From: Dendrolimus kikuchii
Lineage: Eukaryota > Arthropoda > Insecta > Lepidoptera > Lasiocampidae
Assembly (NCBI GenBank): GCA_019925095.2
Contig: CM034398.1
Location: 1,560,001 to 1,624,000, forward strand
Direction: 5' to 3'
DNA: 64,000 nucleotides
In this document: in pieces, positions 1 through 11,210 of the stretch
How positions within the stretch are numbered: the stretch's first letter is position 1
Layout: the number at the start of each line of letters is the position of its first letter
Notes under the pieces: model-generated
The model's database searches: none
Told to the model about the DNA's origin: nothing
What the model saw: the letters and a program-made list of their open reading frames with translations, nothing else
Position numbers and translations under genes: made by a program

Positions 1-100
1 TGCGCAGAAGCTTTGCCGATAGCCTCATGATGTCACGCGTCGACGGTCAGTACGGTTGACAAAAAAGGTTACATAAATAGTTGTTGCAATAAATTTATTA

Positions 101-312
101 TCTTTATATATATATATATATATAATTCTTCTGTACGTGTGTTGACAGTGAACTCCTCCTAAACGGCTGGACCGATTTGAATGAATTTTTTGTGTGTATT
201 CAAGTGGATTCAAGGATGGTTTAGATTTACAATTGGACCCGGTAGGTGGCGCTGCAATCGGGTTCTAAATTTTATTTCTTCAGGGCAGAACAACGTCTGC
301 CGGGACAGCTAG
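101..312 (+). mobile_element. HelA Helitron, short non-autonomous copy
   Basis: It begins TCTTTATATA after an A and ends GCTAG before a T, the Helitron A|TC...CTAG|T pattern. Just before the end, GGCAGA (284-289) and TCTGCC (296-301) form a 6-bp stem with a 6-nt loop, then GGGACAG and CTAG. It has no coding capacity. A truncated relative lies at 63057-63239. Confidence 0.8.
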
Positions 313-510
313 TTTTATATACTTTACATAAACGGCAAACCTTCTCCGCGCGGCTTATATTGTCAGTACCTTTGGTGTTGCCAATATAAAGACTTTCCAT
401 CAACAGACAATAAATAAAATATGTTCTTGTCGTTCTTAGTAACAGAACTCATAAGGAGTTGATAGTAAGATCAATTAAGAATTTCGGCTTAAAAGATTTC
501 CAGAATTTAA

Positions 511-975
511 AAATTCAAAAGTTTTTATTCAAAATAAGTTCCACTTTTTGAAGGTTATACATGTAAGTTAAAACTTAATTTTTACTTCCTATTATATGTA
601 CACCGCTTCGCAACGTGTTGATGCTGTTAAGGAGAAGAAGCGGCAAGAAACTGCCCAGCAAAACGTCTAGCTAAAAATTGTTCTTTATATTTCTTATTCT
701 ATTTATATCTCAAGTTCTTTTTTTTATAAGTTTTATACAGAAGTATGTTAGAGAATTACTTTTTGAAGAATTAATGGAGTTGTAGCAAATAATGCATACT
801 CAATAAGACAAAGACGCAATAAAAGGAAAGAAAAATATTATTATAGTTATAATAATGACATGACGTACTAAAATGTTATGCTGCAACATATCTCCATAAA
901 TTCATTACAAGCTTGGCAAGATAAAAAAAAAGTTATACAAAATATAGTTTATGAGGTTGGAGCGAGCTGCTATGT
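511..975 (-). mobile_element. LJ LINE 3' end, inverted copy
   Basis: This is the reverse complement of the segment seen at 53440-54003 and 1040-1378, with its 3' terminal hexamer (TTTGAA type) at the left. It includes the shared GCTTCGCAACGTG and GCGGCAAGAAACT motifs. No coding part remains. Confidence 0.7.
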
Positions 976-1039
976 AAATTAAGTTTTGTCATTTAAATAT
1001 TCTTCAATAGTGTAGTAAGTACATTAATATATTTATATC

Positions 1040-1378
1040 TCCAGTTCTTTTTTTATAGTATAGTATAGTATGAGTATGCATTGTTTGCTACAACTCCATT
1101 AATTCTTCAAAAAGTAATTCTGTAACATACTTCTGTTCAAAATTTATAAAAAAAAAGATTTGAGATATAAATAGAATATGAAATATAAAGAAAAACAATA
1201 TTTAGCTAGACGTGTTGCTGGGGAGTTTCTTGCCGCTTCTTCTCCTTTACAGCATCGACACGTTGCGAAGCGGTGTACATAGAATAGGAAGTAGAAATTA
1301 AATTTTAACTTAAATTAAACCTTCAAAAAGTGTTCTCCAGTGGAACTTTGAATAAACACTTTTGAATTTGAATATAAG
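1040..1378 (+). mobile_element. LJ LINE 3' end
   Basis: Same family as 511-975 but facing the other way, ending in GAATTTGAAT. Together the two form a long imperfect inverted repeat with a ~65-bp spacer. Confidence 0.7.
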
Positions 1379-1830
1379 TTTAATACAGAAGTACATACAT
1401 ATATACATAACTTCACGCCAGTTCCCTTGCGGGGTAGGCACGAGCAACAGAGCGCCATTTAGGCCCATTCTTACACACCTCACTTGCTTCTTTGACATTC
1501 ATAACTCTTGTCATGCACACTCGTCTGTTCTTAAGGCTGCTGACATCACCCTCCGCTAATACACGATCAATTTGATCATGGAAGGTGTGTCGTGGCCTTC
1601 CACGACTTCTGCATCCATCCACTTTTGCATTGTATATCTGTTTAGTCATTCTTTCATCATGCATTCTTTCCACATGCCCCAACCACCGGAGCATTCCTTT
1701 CCTTACCTTAATAAGGATTAATAAAGAAGTATGTCACAGAATTACTTTTCGAAGAATTAATGGAGTTGTAGCAAACAGCGCATGCTCAAAGACAGTAAGA
1801 GGAAAACGACGACGTACTAAAAGATTGCTA
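1379..1830 (-). mobile_element. Third LJ segment, split by RL1 copy 1
   Basis: TTTAATACAGAAGTA (1379-1395) continues after the RL1 insertion at 1711 (AGAAGTATGTCACAGAATTAC), giving another inverted LJ piece. The repeated ATAAG...AGAAGTA stretch on both sides is an imperfect ~20-bp target duplication. Confidence 0.6.
1396..1709 (-). mobile_element. RL1 LINE copy 1, 5'-truncated
   Basis: The minus strand encodes LRWLGHVERMHDERMTKQ through GRPRHTFHDQIDRVLAEGD to ARELA-stop, the C-terminus of an RTE-like reverse transcriptase. The end carries a degenerate (TATG) tail. One substitution replaces Phe of RWFGHVE by Leu. Confidence 0.85.
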
Positions 1831-2063
1831 GATTACCTAAACACTTAAAATTGCACAAACCGAGAAACGCTCGACACTTTCTAACTGTGATGATATTCTA
1901 AAACCGCTATGTAACCATGACCACTCGGGGCTGAACTGTAAAGCTCTCGGACGCAGCGTAGATAAATAATGAATTGCAGGTTGCGTGAAGAATGGCGCGT
2001 GCGGTCGTAAGACTAGAGGTGAAATCATCTTGAATTTTATGTTATTGGTTGTCATGATCTAAA
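1831..2063. other. Unassigned intronic DNA
   Basis: No repeat family used elsewhere in the window and no convincing exon. Open frames here are short and lack family motifs. Confidence 0.4.
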
Positions 2064-2638
2064 TCTATCCGTGCAGGAACGGAGAAAGAATACAATTTCC
2101 TGCGTTGGGGCGGCCTGTCGTAAGAGGCGACAAAACAACCCACAGCCAGGTGGTAGGGCATTTGCCCGACCGGATGGCTACCACCCCTGGTCTAGAGTGA
2201 TAACCACGGCCTCTGTGGTTGAGCGGGCTAAGCCTTTGCCGGCCTACCTCACTGCAACGCAGAGACTCCGGGTTCGATTCCTGGTATAGTAAATTTCGGA
2301 AAAACGTCTTTTCTGTGTTATTTACTATGGTCTGGGTGTCTGGGTTCGGCCCCAGAGTAGTCCGTTGTATATTACCCATAACACAAGCGTAACTTGCTTA
2401 ATTTGGGGATATACAATGTGTGTGTTTGTCTGCCGATTTAAAAAAAAAAAAAGAGTATGTCGCCATAACAACCTTGAGTTGTATTCCGGCATTAATGACC
2501 ACGTTCCAGTTTCCCTTAAGAGAGCAGCAGCGCATTTGTAGCAACTTTACTGTTGCAAAAGTCCATAGGCGATGGTAACCGCTTTCCATTAAGTGGGCCG
2601 TCTGCCTGTCTACTGATCTCCTGCAATTAAAAAAAAAA
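2064..2638 (+). mobile_element. SZ copy split by a tRNA-derived SINE
   Basis: The 5' half (2064-2195) starts at the standard ATCCGTGCAGGAACGG boundary. The 3' half resumes at 2445 with GAGTATGTCGCC and ends TCCTGCAAT plus an A-run. The two halves join exactly where intact copies read GGTCTAGAGTATGTCGCC. Confidence 0.85.
2196..2444 (+). mobile_element. tS tRNA-derived SINE nested in SZ
   Basis: The head resembles a tRNA: TGGTTGAGCGGGCTAAG is A-box-like and GGGTTCGATTCCTGG is B-box-like, spaced as in a pol III promoter. The body ends GTCTGCCGATT followed by 12 A. The flanking GAGT is a short duplication. This is a SINE, not a functional tRNA. Confidence 0.85.
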
Positions 2639-3270
2639 GAAACATATCAGACGATAAATATATATTTAAAATATACATGACATAGTTTTCTTAAAGCAAG
2701 CCTTTGTCATAATCGCTAATATCTTGCTACGTATTTCTAATAATATAAGTTCTATGACATTCATTTTTGCCAAAATAGTTTAGAAATTATTAAAGTTTGA
2801 ACAAGTAAGGAAAACCCTAAATAAAGAACGCAATGTAATTATCGCTGCTTCTAGACAAAGGGGCCACAAATGGGAAAAATACCGCAATAATGTTTTTAGT
2901 CTGTTACATTTTAATTTTTAGCAAAAAAACTCAAATTATTTCTTATTTTGACTATAAATAAGCTTTTTTTAAAAAGGTTTTTAAATACAAGATTTTGAAA
3001 TCCTGGATATCATGTAGCCGCAGAGTACTAGCCAAGAGAAGTAAAACGAGCCCAAACACGACGGGTCTATCTTGTTTAGCACAGGAGTTCCTATGGCCAC
3101 CTTCCGACTCCATCATCAGATCAGCTCCGTGGTATCATATTATTGCATTGTCACGCGATATACATATGCGTGCAAAATTTCAGCTCAATCGGAAACCGGG
3201 AAGTTGGTCAAATTGAACTTGCAAGATTCCACCCGAACTTACATCCATTGCAAGTTATATAAAAGCTTGT
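2639..3270. other. AT-rich DNA with an unclassified repeat-like tail
   Basis: 2640-2990 is AT-rich without features. 3000-3270 holds a sequence with the phrase CAAAATTTCAGCTCAATCGG, a type I recall as dispersed in moth genomes. It has no partner in this window. Confidence 0.3.
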
Positions 3271-3470
3271 AAAATGATACAAGACTCTTTTTGGATTATG
3301 CTGTACTGCATGCAGCACAAATATAAAAATATAATATTAGGTTTTCAAAACTATTGTATAAACTGTCACAAACATAAATGATTATACAGGTGTTTTGTTC
3401 ATTGTTGGAACGAGTTTCTCCTTCCGGACTGACAATACGGGCAATTTGTAACAGTGCCAGGCCGTTATAA

Positions 3471-3810
3471 TACACACACATACATATCTTCACGCCAGTT
3501 CCCTTGCGGGGTAGGCACGAGCAACAGAGCGCCATTCAGGCTTATTCTTATACACCTCACTTGCTTCTTTGACATTCATAGCTCTTGTCATGCACGCTCG
3601 TCTGTTCTTAAGACTCCTGACATCACCTTCTGCTAGTACACGATCAATTTGATCATGGAAGGTGTGACGACTTCTGCATCCATCCACTTTTGCATTGTAT
3701 ATCTGTTTAGTCATTCTTTCCACATGCCCGAACCACGGGAGCACTCCTTTCCTTGCCTTCGCCCCGACACTCTCTTTCAGACCAACTCTCTTTCTTACTT
3801 CGGTATTACG
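3471..3810 (-). mobile_element. RL1 LINE copy 2
   Basis: The minus strand gives LPWFGHVERMTKQ, with a 15-base in-frame deletion of MHDER, then a second small deletion removing the GRPR block before HTFHDQ. It ends ARELA-stop with a short ACAC/ATAC tail. No clear target duplication. Confidence 0.8.
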
Positions 3811-4027
3811 AATGTAATGTTACATATAATGTTGAAGTAAATATTCAGAGTGAACGGATACAGTTATACGAATGATAAGCAAATACAGCACAACTTATTT
3901 AGTCATTTACTTCGCAGTAAGATTTGCTGCTTTAGGGAAGCGCGATCGTGCGCATACATTTGCCCCGATTTAGGGCTGCCTCCGATATGTATAGAGCAAT
4001 TTTGGTTTATTATTTTGGAACGATCGT

Positions 4028-4345
4028 TATCCGTGCAGGAACGGAGAAAGAATACAATTTCCTGCGGCCGGGCGGCCTGTCGTAAGAGGCGACTTAACAA
4101 CCCACAGCCAGGTGGTAGGGCATTTGCCCCACTGGATGGCTACCACCCCTGGTCTAAAGTATGTCGCCATAACAACCTTGAGTTGTGTTCCAGCATTAGT
4201 GACCAGGTTCCAGTTTCACTTAAGAGAGTAGCAGCGCATTTGTAGCAACTTTGCTGTTGCAAATGTCCATAGGCGATGGTAACCGCTTTCGATCAAGTGG
4301 GCCGTCTGCCTGTCTGCTGATCTCCTGTAATAAAAAGAAGAAAAA
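4028..4345 (+). mobile_element. SZ copy
   Basis: Full-length with both standard ends (ATCCGTGCAGGAACGG start, CTCCTGTAATAAAAAG end). Confidence 0.85.
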
Positions 4346-4492
4346 AAGGATTCCTTATATCCTTATTTTTATTCTGTAAGAATAGTTTCATTCGTCTTAA
4401 GATAATTGAGTGTACCTCTAAATTAGGCCACACAAAAAATTCCGAGGATGAAAATAGTTTGTGACGCATTGTATTACAAATCGAATCAATTT

Positions 4493-4743
4493 TATCCGTG
4501 CAGTAACGGAAAAAGAATACAATTACCTGCGTTGGGGGCGGCCTGTTTTATGAGGCGACAAAACAACCGACAAATAGGTGGTAGGGTATTTGTCCGTCTG
4601 AATGGCTACCACCCCTGGTGAAGAGCATGCCGCCATAACAACCTTGAGTTGTGTTTCGGCATTAGTGGCCAGGTTCAGTCTCCTTTAAGAGAGCAGCAGC
4701 GCATTTGTAGCACCTTTGGTATTGCGTATAAGCGATGGTAGCC
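4493..4743 (+). mobile_element. SZ copy, 3'-truncated and diverged
   Basis: It starts at the usual 5' boundary but stops at GCGATGGTAGCC. Many substitutions suggest an older copy. Confidence 0.75.
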
Positions 4744-5012
4744 TTATTGTTGTAAGTAGCCGAGAGCGTCAGCCCTAGCGAGAGAGTGCATCAGCGGGCG
4801 TCGACCGGCGCCGGCGCACGCTCCCAGTCCCGCTATCGTTTAAGACGCCGATGCCCATTCAATACTACATAACGGGCGTACTACGTACAATAATGACATG
4901 TCATATCTGCAGAAATCACACCGCATACAATTGAGTAGATGGCATATTTTACTATATATTCTACAATCATTTGCATATAAAACAGCGGGTGCTGAAATAC
5001 CATACTTCATAT
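4744..5012. other. GC-rich then AT-rich unassigned DNA
   Basis: 4750-4850 is notably GC-rich (GTCGACCGGCGCCGGCGC). I do not recognise a gene or repeat. No splice-compatible exon was found. Confidence 0.35.
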
Positions 5013-5819
5013 TGTTACGAATTTGTACATACATACATAACTTCACGCCAGTTCCCTTGTGGGGTAGGCACGAACAACAGAGTGCCATTTAGGCTTAGTC
5101 TTACACACCTCACTTGCCTCTTTGACATTCATAGCTCTTGTCATGCAAGCTCGTCTGTTCTTAAGGCTCCTGACATCACCCTCCGCTAGTACACGATCAA
5201 TTTGATCATGGAAGGTGTGTCGTGGCCTTCCACGACTTCTGCATCCATCCACTTTTGCATTGTATATCTGTTTAGTCATTCTTTCATCATGCATTCTTTC
5301 CACATGCCCGAACCACCGGAGCATTCCTTTCCTTACCTTCACCCCAATTTGTAAATTCGAAAATTCCGTTGGAATTATCGCAAAGTTTATTTGAAGTAAT
5401 TCACACACACGTAATTCACAGTTCTTACAAGTATAGCCGAATACAACAAAACGCAAACGTGGGGCAGATAATCGTTACCACATAAATCGCGCAAAGTTCG
5501 TCGTTATAAGATACTCACTCCGAATGTGCATTAGGTAACGCCTCGTTCGCAGTCAGAGCACGACTGTCGCATTTCCCGACTAACCGAGAATCATCCATTT
5601 GTGAATTAGACATGGCTTCCTAGCAACATGCCGCCCACTAGTTCTTGAAATCGTTAAATAGTCAGCTCAATGACTTCCAAAAATTCGCATGAAATACTAA
5701 CAGAGAAAAGAAGGTTTTATGGACATCTTACGGCGGCGTGAACAAAGAGATTGGCGCGAACAATAGATCACTCAAATTCAAAGGCGTAATAAAACACCTG
5801 TAAAGGCCGGATTGCATCA
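5013..5819 (-). mobile_element. LTR-3 solo LTR interrupted by RL1 copy 3
   Basis: It runs TGTTACGAATT...TTGCATCA with exact 4-bp flanks ATAT (5009-5012 and 5820-5823). It is the inverted relative of 42081-42475. Removing the RL1 insertion leaves about 480 bp. No internal retrotransposon region is attached. Confidence 0.7.
5028..5345 (-). mobile_element. RL1 LINE copy 3, nested in an LTR
   Basis: Target duplication AATTTGTA at 5020-5027 and 5346-5353. The minus strand reads GMLRWFGHVERMHDERM to the terminal TRELA-stop. The insertion post-dates the LTR. Confidence 0.9.
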
Positions 5820-5912
5820 ATATATAATCTTACTTTTAATATATGATGATAAAAATAATTTTAATTAATGTTTAAACAATAAATAATACGCTCTTTAACT
5901 CTTTAAGTTATG

Positions 5913-6222
5913 CTATCCGTGCAAGAACGGAGAAACAATACAATTTCCTGCGGCCGGGCGGCCTGTTCGTAAGAGGCGATCACACAACCCACAGCCAGGT
6001 GGTAGGGCATTTGCCCGACTGGATGGCTACCACCCCTGATCTACAGTATGTCGCCATAACAACCTTGAGCTGTGTTCCGGCATTAGTGACCAGATTCCAG
6101 TCTCCCTTAAGAGAGCAGCAGCGCATTTGTAGCACCGTTGTAAATGTCCATAGGCGATGATAACCGCTTTCCATCAAGTGGACCGTCCGCCTGTCTGCTG
6201 AACTCCTGCAATAAAAAAATTA
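5913..6222 (+). mobile_element. SZ copy
   Basis: Near full length, with a small deletion around GCACCGTTGTAAATG. It ends AACTCCTGCAATAAAAAAA. Confidence 0.85.
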
Positions 6223-6539
6223 AAAAATGACGTCATAGTTTACTATTGTCGTAAAAAAGTTAGGGGGGCTTCGGCGTTTGATAAGATGATAAAAACTGCG
6301 CCATTTCACTATTACTTAGAACCATATTAGCAAAAAACACAACCACTGTTTCATTTTAGAAATAACATAAGAAACCTTCCGTAGTCATAAAGGGTTATGT
6401 CCGATATCTTGCAAGATTCTGAGGATATTAATTAATATTACGAACGCGTCCCAGACTCAAAGCGCGCAGGTTCCATCCTGACCGGAACGCATGCACCGCT
6501 TCGGCAGTTTTTGGACCTAATGTGCATATTGTTTACCAC

Positions 6540-6672
6540 GTGCTAACAAGGGTAAAGAAAAACATCGTGATGCAACCTGCACGTAGAGATAACCTCCGCC
6601 TTGGACAAGCGTGGCGGGTATACTGTCCGTTCCTCCTATAACGGGAGGCCCGAGTCAAGCAGTGGGACATTT
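6540..6672 (-). mobile_element. Repeat L fragment (LINE 3' end type)
   Basis: The reverse complement reads TGTCCCACTGCTTGACTCGG then GCCTCCCGTTATAGGAGGAA, a phrase recurring at 10862 and 40155. I recall it as a widespread lepidopteran LINE 3' region. Confidence 0.5.
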
Positions 6673-6696
6673 ATGAGTTATTATACATTATCATAT

Positions 6697-6911
6697 TGTA
6701 GTGGAACACTTACAAGCCAATAGATGGCGCTGTGCAATAATTGATGTCGCAAACGTTTCCCGAAACATACAAAGAATATATACAAAATTTCAACTGTAAC
6801 AGATGGGCCTAGGCCTGCGAGGAACAACATTAGCCTCGCTGGAAGATCTTCCTTTGAAACGGAGGAGCATTCCATCTCGCTCCTCCAACCCTATCGGGGC
6901 TCACCCCTACA
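6697..6911. mobile_element. LTR-1 solo LTR, 215 bp
   Basis: It begins TGTAG and ends CTACA, a TG...CA LTR with a 5-bp terminal inversion, flanked exactly by ATAT (6693-6696 and 6912-6915). A second copy at 55877-56089 is over 90% similar by eye. No tRNA-binding site or polyprotein adjoins it. Confidence 0.8.
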
Positions 6912-7074
6912 ATATAATAATATGTAGTTTTTTTTAACTAAATTAAAGTGAAAATATTTTTTTATTTTCTAAAAATGTAAAACTTTTAAATTATGGATTA
7001 TGTAACAAGAAGATAGCAAAGAAGTGTGCCAAGAATGCTTGCTGTTTTATAAATCTAACAATTAAAGTAGTTAA

Positions 7075-7335
7075 TAGTCCCCATAACCCAGATCCCTAGT
7101 ACCACTAGCAGTTCACACCAATAGCCCGGTACTTGTTGTTCTCATTTCCCACAATAGTCCTACACTGGCCGGGGCTTGTCCTTGAGTGCATCACTATATT
7201 ATAGTGTAGACAGGGGTAATCGCCGGTCAGTGTCACGCCACATTAACATTTTTGTCAAGGGGCCTCTACGTGTTGGCCTTACGCAAGCCCTCCAAAAGTT
7301 CGGGCCATTTCTATGGCCCATGGTCTTGAAAGACA
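7075..7335 (-). repeat. Dispersed repeat K, inverted copy
   Basis: Matches 10615-10858 and 22600-22935 in the opposite orientation, sharing AGGGGCCTCTACGTGTTGG and TGTGGCGTGACACTGACCGG read on the minus strand. Probably a LINE 3' end. Confidence 0.65.
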
Positions 7336-7442
7336 TACAAATAATAGTAAAATAACAAAAGCTCATAAATATACAATGTATTTAACTCAGCAAAGTCCTA
7401 TATATATAATTGAAACGATTTAGAAGTAACTAAAAAAGAAAA

Positions 7443-8170
7443 AAAACCGACTTCAAAAACTAAAAAACTAAAAAGTATATAATAACTTATTTCTAAAGCT
7501 ATTATTATTAATATGTATTATCTAAAACATCTTGAAGTCGGTGCAAAGTAAAACATAAAAATTACTATATTTTTTTTGAAAATTACTAAGAACCGAGTTT
7601 AAGATGTTTTAGATAATATATATTAATAATAATAATAGCTTTAGAAATAAGTTATTTTATACTTTTTAGTTTTTGAAGTCGGTTTTTTTAAACGAAGTTT
7701 TTTTATTTTATTTGTTACTTTTTAGTGTCTAGCTATGTATAGGTAGACCTACGAAAGGTGCCGCGCTCCTTAAAAGATATAGGTCCCAAGAAACGGGATA
7801 AAAAAATGTTCGTAAAATGAAAACAAACTGGGCCAAACTATGTTAAATTTTTAGGCGACCAAATGGCAACTATTCCGCATCAAACTAAACAATAATCACG
7901 TAAATCGGATCATAAATCTCAGCGTAATCGGTGTACATATATGGAACGGAATGGAAATTTTTTCATAAAAAATGTTCATAAAATGAAAACTACTGGGCTA
8001 AACTATGTCATATTTTTCGGGGACCAAATGGCAGCTATTCCGCGTCGAACGAAAAAAGAATCACATCAATCGGATCATAAATATCGGAGTAATCGATGAA
8101 CATACATAAAAAAAAACAAAAAAGATCCCGACGAATTGAGAACCTCCTCCTTTTTTTCAAGTCGGTTAAA
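7443..8170. mobile_element. PSQ foldback element copy 1
   Basis: The ends are AACCGACTTCAAAAA and its near complement TTTTTCAAGTCGGTT. The left part is itself a long inverted repeat (7446-7543 against 7600-7688) with the motif TTAGAAATAAGTTATTTTAT. No open frame. Copies at 25747 and 32945 share this design. Confidence 0.75.
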
Positions 8171-8350
8171 AAGCTTAAACAAAATACGGAAAATGATTTA
8201 CGAGAATTTGATGATTTTCCTGTTCGAGTACATAATTAACATATAAAACAATGTTTCGACATTATAAATAGCTGTTGCGGATGTTATTATCATTGTCCAT
8301 TTTATTAATTATTACATGTTACAAACGATATTGCTAGCTCGTTATGAATT

Positions 8351-8600
8351 AATAATAATAATAATAATAATCGGCAGACAAACACACACATTGTATATCC
8401 CCAAATTAAGCAAGTTACGCTTGTGTTATGGGTAATATACAACGGACTACTCTGGGGCCGATCCCAGACACCCAGACCATAGTAAATAACGGAGAAAATA
8501 CGTTTCCGAAATTTACTATACCAGGAATCGAACCCGGAACCTCTGCGTTGCAGTGAGGTACGCCGGCAAAGGCTTATCCCGCTCAACCACAGAGGCCGTC
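8351..8600 (-). mobile_element. tS tRNA-derived SINE
   Basis: The tail is (ATT)n at 8349-8370. The reverse strand shows the A-box-like TGGTTGAGCGGG and B-box-like GGTTCGATTCC regions. Confidence 0.85.
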
Positions 8601-8774
8601 GATTGTAAAGTATTGTGACCAGTTGCTGTTCTTTTACAACCATAAACCCTTCTGAGTTGTTGCAAGTATTGCAGTAGTCTTTGACATTAATTATCATGGT
8701 CGAATTTCCAGCACGGGCGACCACTGATATATATAAATAAGTTTCTACAATACAGCATAAAACTAAAAAAATAC

Positions 8775-9009
8775 ATATAATAAAATTAAGGACGTGGGGT
8801 GGGACCCCACGCTTGGACCGTGGGGTCTTGAGGCCATGAGCCTCTACCAAAATTTATCGAAACGACTCATTGACTCTTCGGGTGATCAGAGGGCTGGTGC
8901 TTACCTCGGCCAACGGATCAGTATGGCGATCCAGCGAGGAAACGTAGCCAGCCTTCTGGGCACCTTACCCATAGAAGACGGTGATCTGGGCTCAGTATTC
9001 TACTTATAG
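8775..9009 (+). pseudogene. Probable retrotransposon ORF C-terminal fragment
   Basis: A 71-residue frame contains LYQNLSKRLIDSSGDQRAGA followed by YLGQRISMAIQRGNVASLLG. I recall similar C-termini (SGD-RAG-x-L-x-QRIS-x-AIQRGN) in lepidopteran retroelement proteins, but cannot name the clade. The stop codon falls inside a strong hairpin (8995-9034). Confidence 0.45.
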
Positions 9010-9034
9010 TCTTGAGGGACTATGAGTAGAATAC
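8995..9034. repeat. 17-bp hairpin across the stop codon
   Basis: Arms 8995-9011 and 9018-9034 are complementary with one mismatch, around the 6-nt loop TTGAGG. Confidence 0.75.
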
Positions 9035-9434
9035 AATACAAACAAGTTAAGTTTTCTTGCATTGTATAACAATAAAACTATAATATTATAAAATTAAGTG
9101 AAAATTGAAGGTCATACAATATAACTTCTATCAATTAAAATATAAAACGACATTATTTGATCAGCTGTTTATAAAAACAGCACGCACAGAATGGCACTTC
9201 GTGTGAAGACGGTTTCAACATAAGTATTTAAGTTTGATAATTTATTATAATTTGTTAAGTAACACGGCTTTATGTAACATATAGATTTTGCAAACATTTT
9301 CATTTTTTATTATCGCTCTTACTTAATAGTCATTATACAGGTAGCCAGAAGAGTGGCGATCAAATAAAAATAATAGTTTACATGAAATGGTAATTTTTTA
9401 TGTGATTTTTGGGAATCTCCAAATCGGCTTTAAA
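9035..9434. other. AT-rich intronic DNA, nothing recognised
   Basis: No shared repeat and no exon signature found. Confidence 0.4.
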
Positions 9435-9746
9435 TGTTTTTTTACTGCAGGAGTTCAGCAGACAGGCAGACGGCCCACTCGACGGAAAGCGGTTACCATC
9501 GCCTACGGACATTTGTAACACCGAAGGTGCTACAAATGCGCTGCTGCTCTCTTAAGGGAGACTGCAACCTGGTCACTAATGCCGGAACACAACTCATGGT
9601 GGTTATGGCGACATACTTTAGACCAGGGGCGATAGCCATCCAGTCGCGCTAATGCCCTACCATCTGGATGTGGGTTGTTTTGTCGCCTCTTACGACAAGT
9701 CGCCCGGCCGAAGGAAATTGTATTCTTTCTCCTTTTCTGCATGGAT
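9435..9746 (-). mobile_element. SZ copy
   Basis: Full-length. The distal end is altered to TTTTCTGCATGGATAAA rather than the usual CGTTCCTGCACGGAT. Confidence 0.85.
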
Positions 9747-9872
9747 AAAAATTGGATTTTTTTTGTATGTTATTTGGTAGGTTCTTTTGTATGTTTACAG
9801 GTAAAATAATTAGCACTCTAATATCAATCAATGCATGTTACAAATAATATACTTGAAAATGTAAAAAATATA

Positions 9873-10223
9873 CATACACACATAGATACATAACTTCACG
9901 CCAGTTCCCTTACGGGGTAGGCACGAACAACAGAGCGCCATTTAGGCTTATTTATTGATAACTCTTGTCATGCACGCTCGTCTGTTCTTAAGGCTCCTGA
10001 CATCACCTTCTGCTAGTACACGATCGATTTGATCCACTTTTGCATTGTATATCTGTTTAGTGATTCTTTCATCATGCATTCCTTCCACATGCCCGAACCA
10101 CCGGAGCATTCCTTTCCTTACCTTCACCCCGACACTCTGTCTCAGAGCAACTCTCTTTCTTACTTCGGTATTACGAACGCGGTCCGCGAGCGTCACTCCG
10201 CAGATTTTGCGCAGTGCTCGCAG
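9873..10223 (-). mobile_element. RL1 LINE copy 4
   Basis: A 13-bp target duplication TGTAAAAAATATA lies at 9860-9872 and 10224-10236. The peptide runs from the LRKICG region (CGCAAAAT) with an internal deletion of the CRSRGRPRHTFHD block. The tail is ATACATACACAC. Confidence 0.9.
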
Positions 10224-10255
10224 TGTAAAAAATATAATTAAATTATTTCGAGCGA

Positions 10256-10393
10256 CTTAAGAACAGACGAGCGTGCATGACAAGAGTTATGAATGTCAAA
10301 GAAGCAAGTGAGGTGTGTAAGAATAAGCCTGAATGGCGCTCTGTTGTTCGTGCCTACCCCGCAAGGGAACTGGCGTGAAGTTATGTATGTATA
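10256..10393 (+). mobile_element. RL1 LINE copy 5, 138 bp
   Basis: A 12-bp target duplication TATTTCGAGCGA lies at 10244-10255 and 10394-10405. Only the last ~40 codons (LKNRRACMTRVMNVKEASEV to ARELA-stop) and a TATGTATG tail remain. It sits 33 bp from copy 4, in the opposite direction. Confidence 0.92.
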
Positions 10394-10614
10394 TATTTCG
10401 AGCGAATCAGAAGTTTCGATCTTAAATTACAAATTGAAAAAAGCAATTTCATATTTCCGGATTATCGTCTATATAAAATTGCGCAAGAGTCTAAGCTTTT
10501 ATAATAATACAAAAAAGTTACATTAATAAGCGTGTTTTTTTTTATTTTAACGAGCTTTCAAACGAAATGAGATGGATATTTCCCAAGTTAAGAATCTGAA
10601 TCTGTCAATATACT

Positions 10615-10858
10615 GTATGTCTTTCAAGACTACGGGCCATAAAAATGGCCCGGACTTTTGGGGGGCTTGCGTGGGGCAAGGGGAAGGCCGACACGTAGAG
10701 GCCCCTTGACAAATTTAATGTAAATGTGGCGTGACACTGACCGGCGATTATCCCTGTCTACACATTGTGGGAAGCGAGGATATAAAGTACCGGGCTATTG
10801 TGGTGAACTGCTAATGGTACTAGGGGTCTGGGAATATGGGGACTATGGCGAAAGTTAA
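10615..10858 (+). repeat. Dispersed repeat K
   Basis: Shares GACACGTAGAGGCCCCTTG and GTGGTGAACTGCTAATGGT with the copy at 22600. Confidence 0.65.
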
Positions 10859-10861
10859 GAA

Positions 10862-10975
10862 TCTTATTTAAATAAATAAATATATGTCCCACTGCTGGGT
10901 TCGGGCCTCCCACTATTAGGATATGGACTATATACGCGCCACGATTGTCCAAAGCGGCTTGGCAGGTTTGACATT
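10862..10975 (+). mobile_element. Repeat L fragment
   Basis: Begins TGTCCCACTGCTGGGTTCGG, directly after repeat K. It resembles 6540-6672 in reverse. Confidence 0.5.
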
Positions 10976-11210
10976 TCGGCTATCTCGATGTAAAGTTTTC
11001 ATCACGATGTATTGTCCTTTGCCGTTGTTACCACGTGGTAATTGTAATAATATTCACGTTAGGTCAGAAACCTGGTTATTTTTTTGTTTTCGTTTATTTA
11101 TTGTGAATGTATTATGTGTTTTTTATGTATAATATCGTCTTTTTTAAGTCAATAAATCTTTTTATTTCTTCCTTTCTTCTTTCTATCATAACATTTATCA
11201 CAATGTATAT

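Noticed and set aside
2196..2300. Possible tRNA gene
   Set aside because: The A- and B-box region continues into a conserved 150-bp body and an A-tail and recurs several times, so it is a tRNA-derived SINE.
8305..8850. 181-codon minus-strand frame
   Set aside because: Most of it is a tS SINE read through plus AT-rich flank; no domain is visible.
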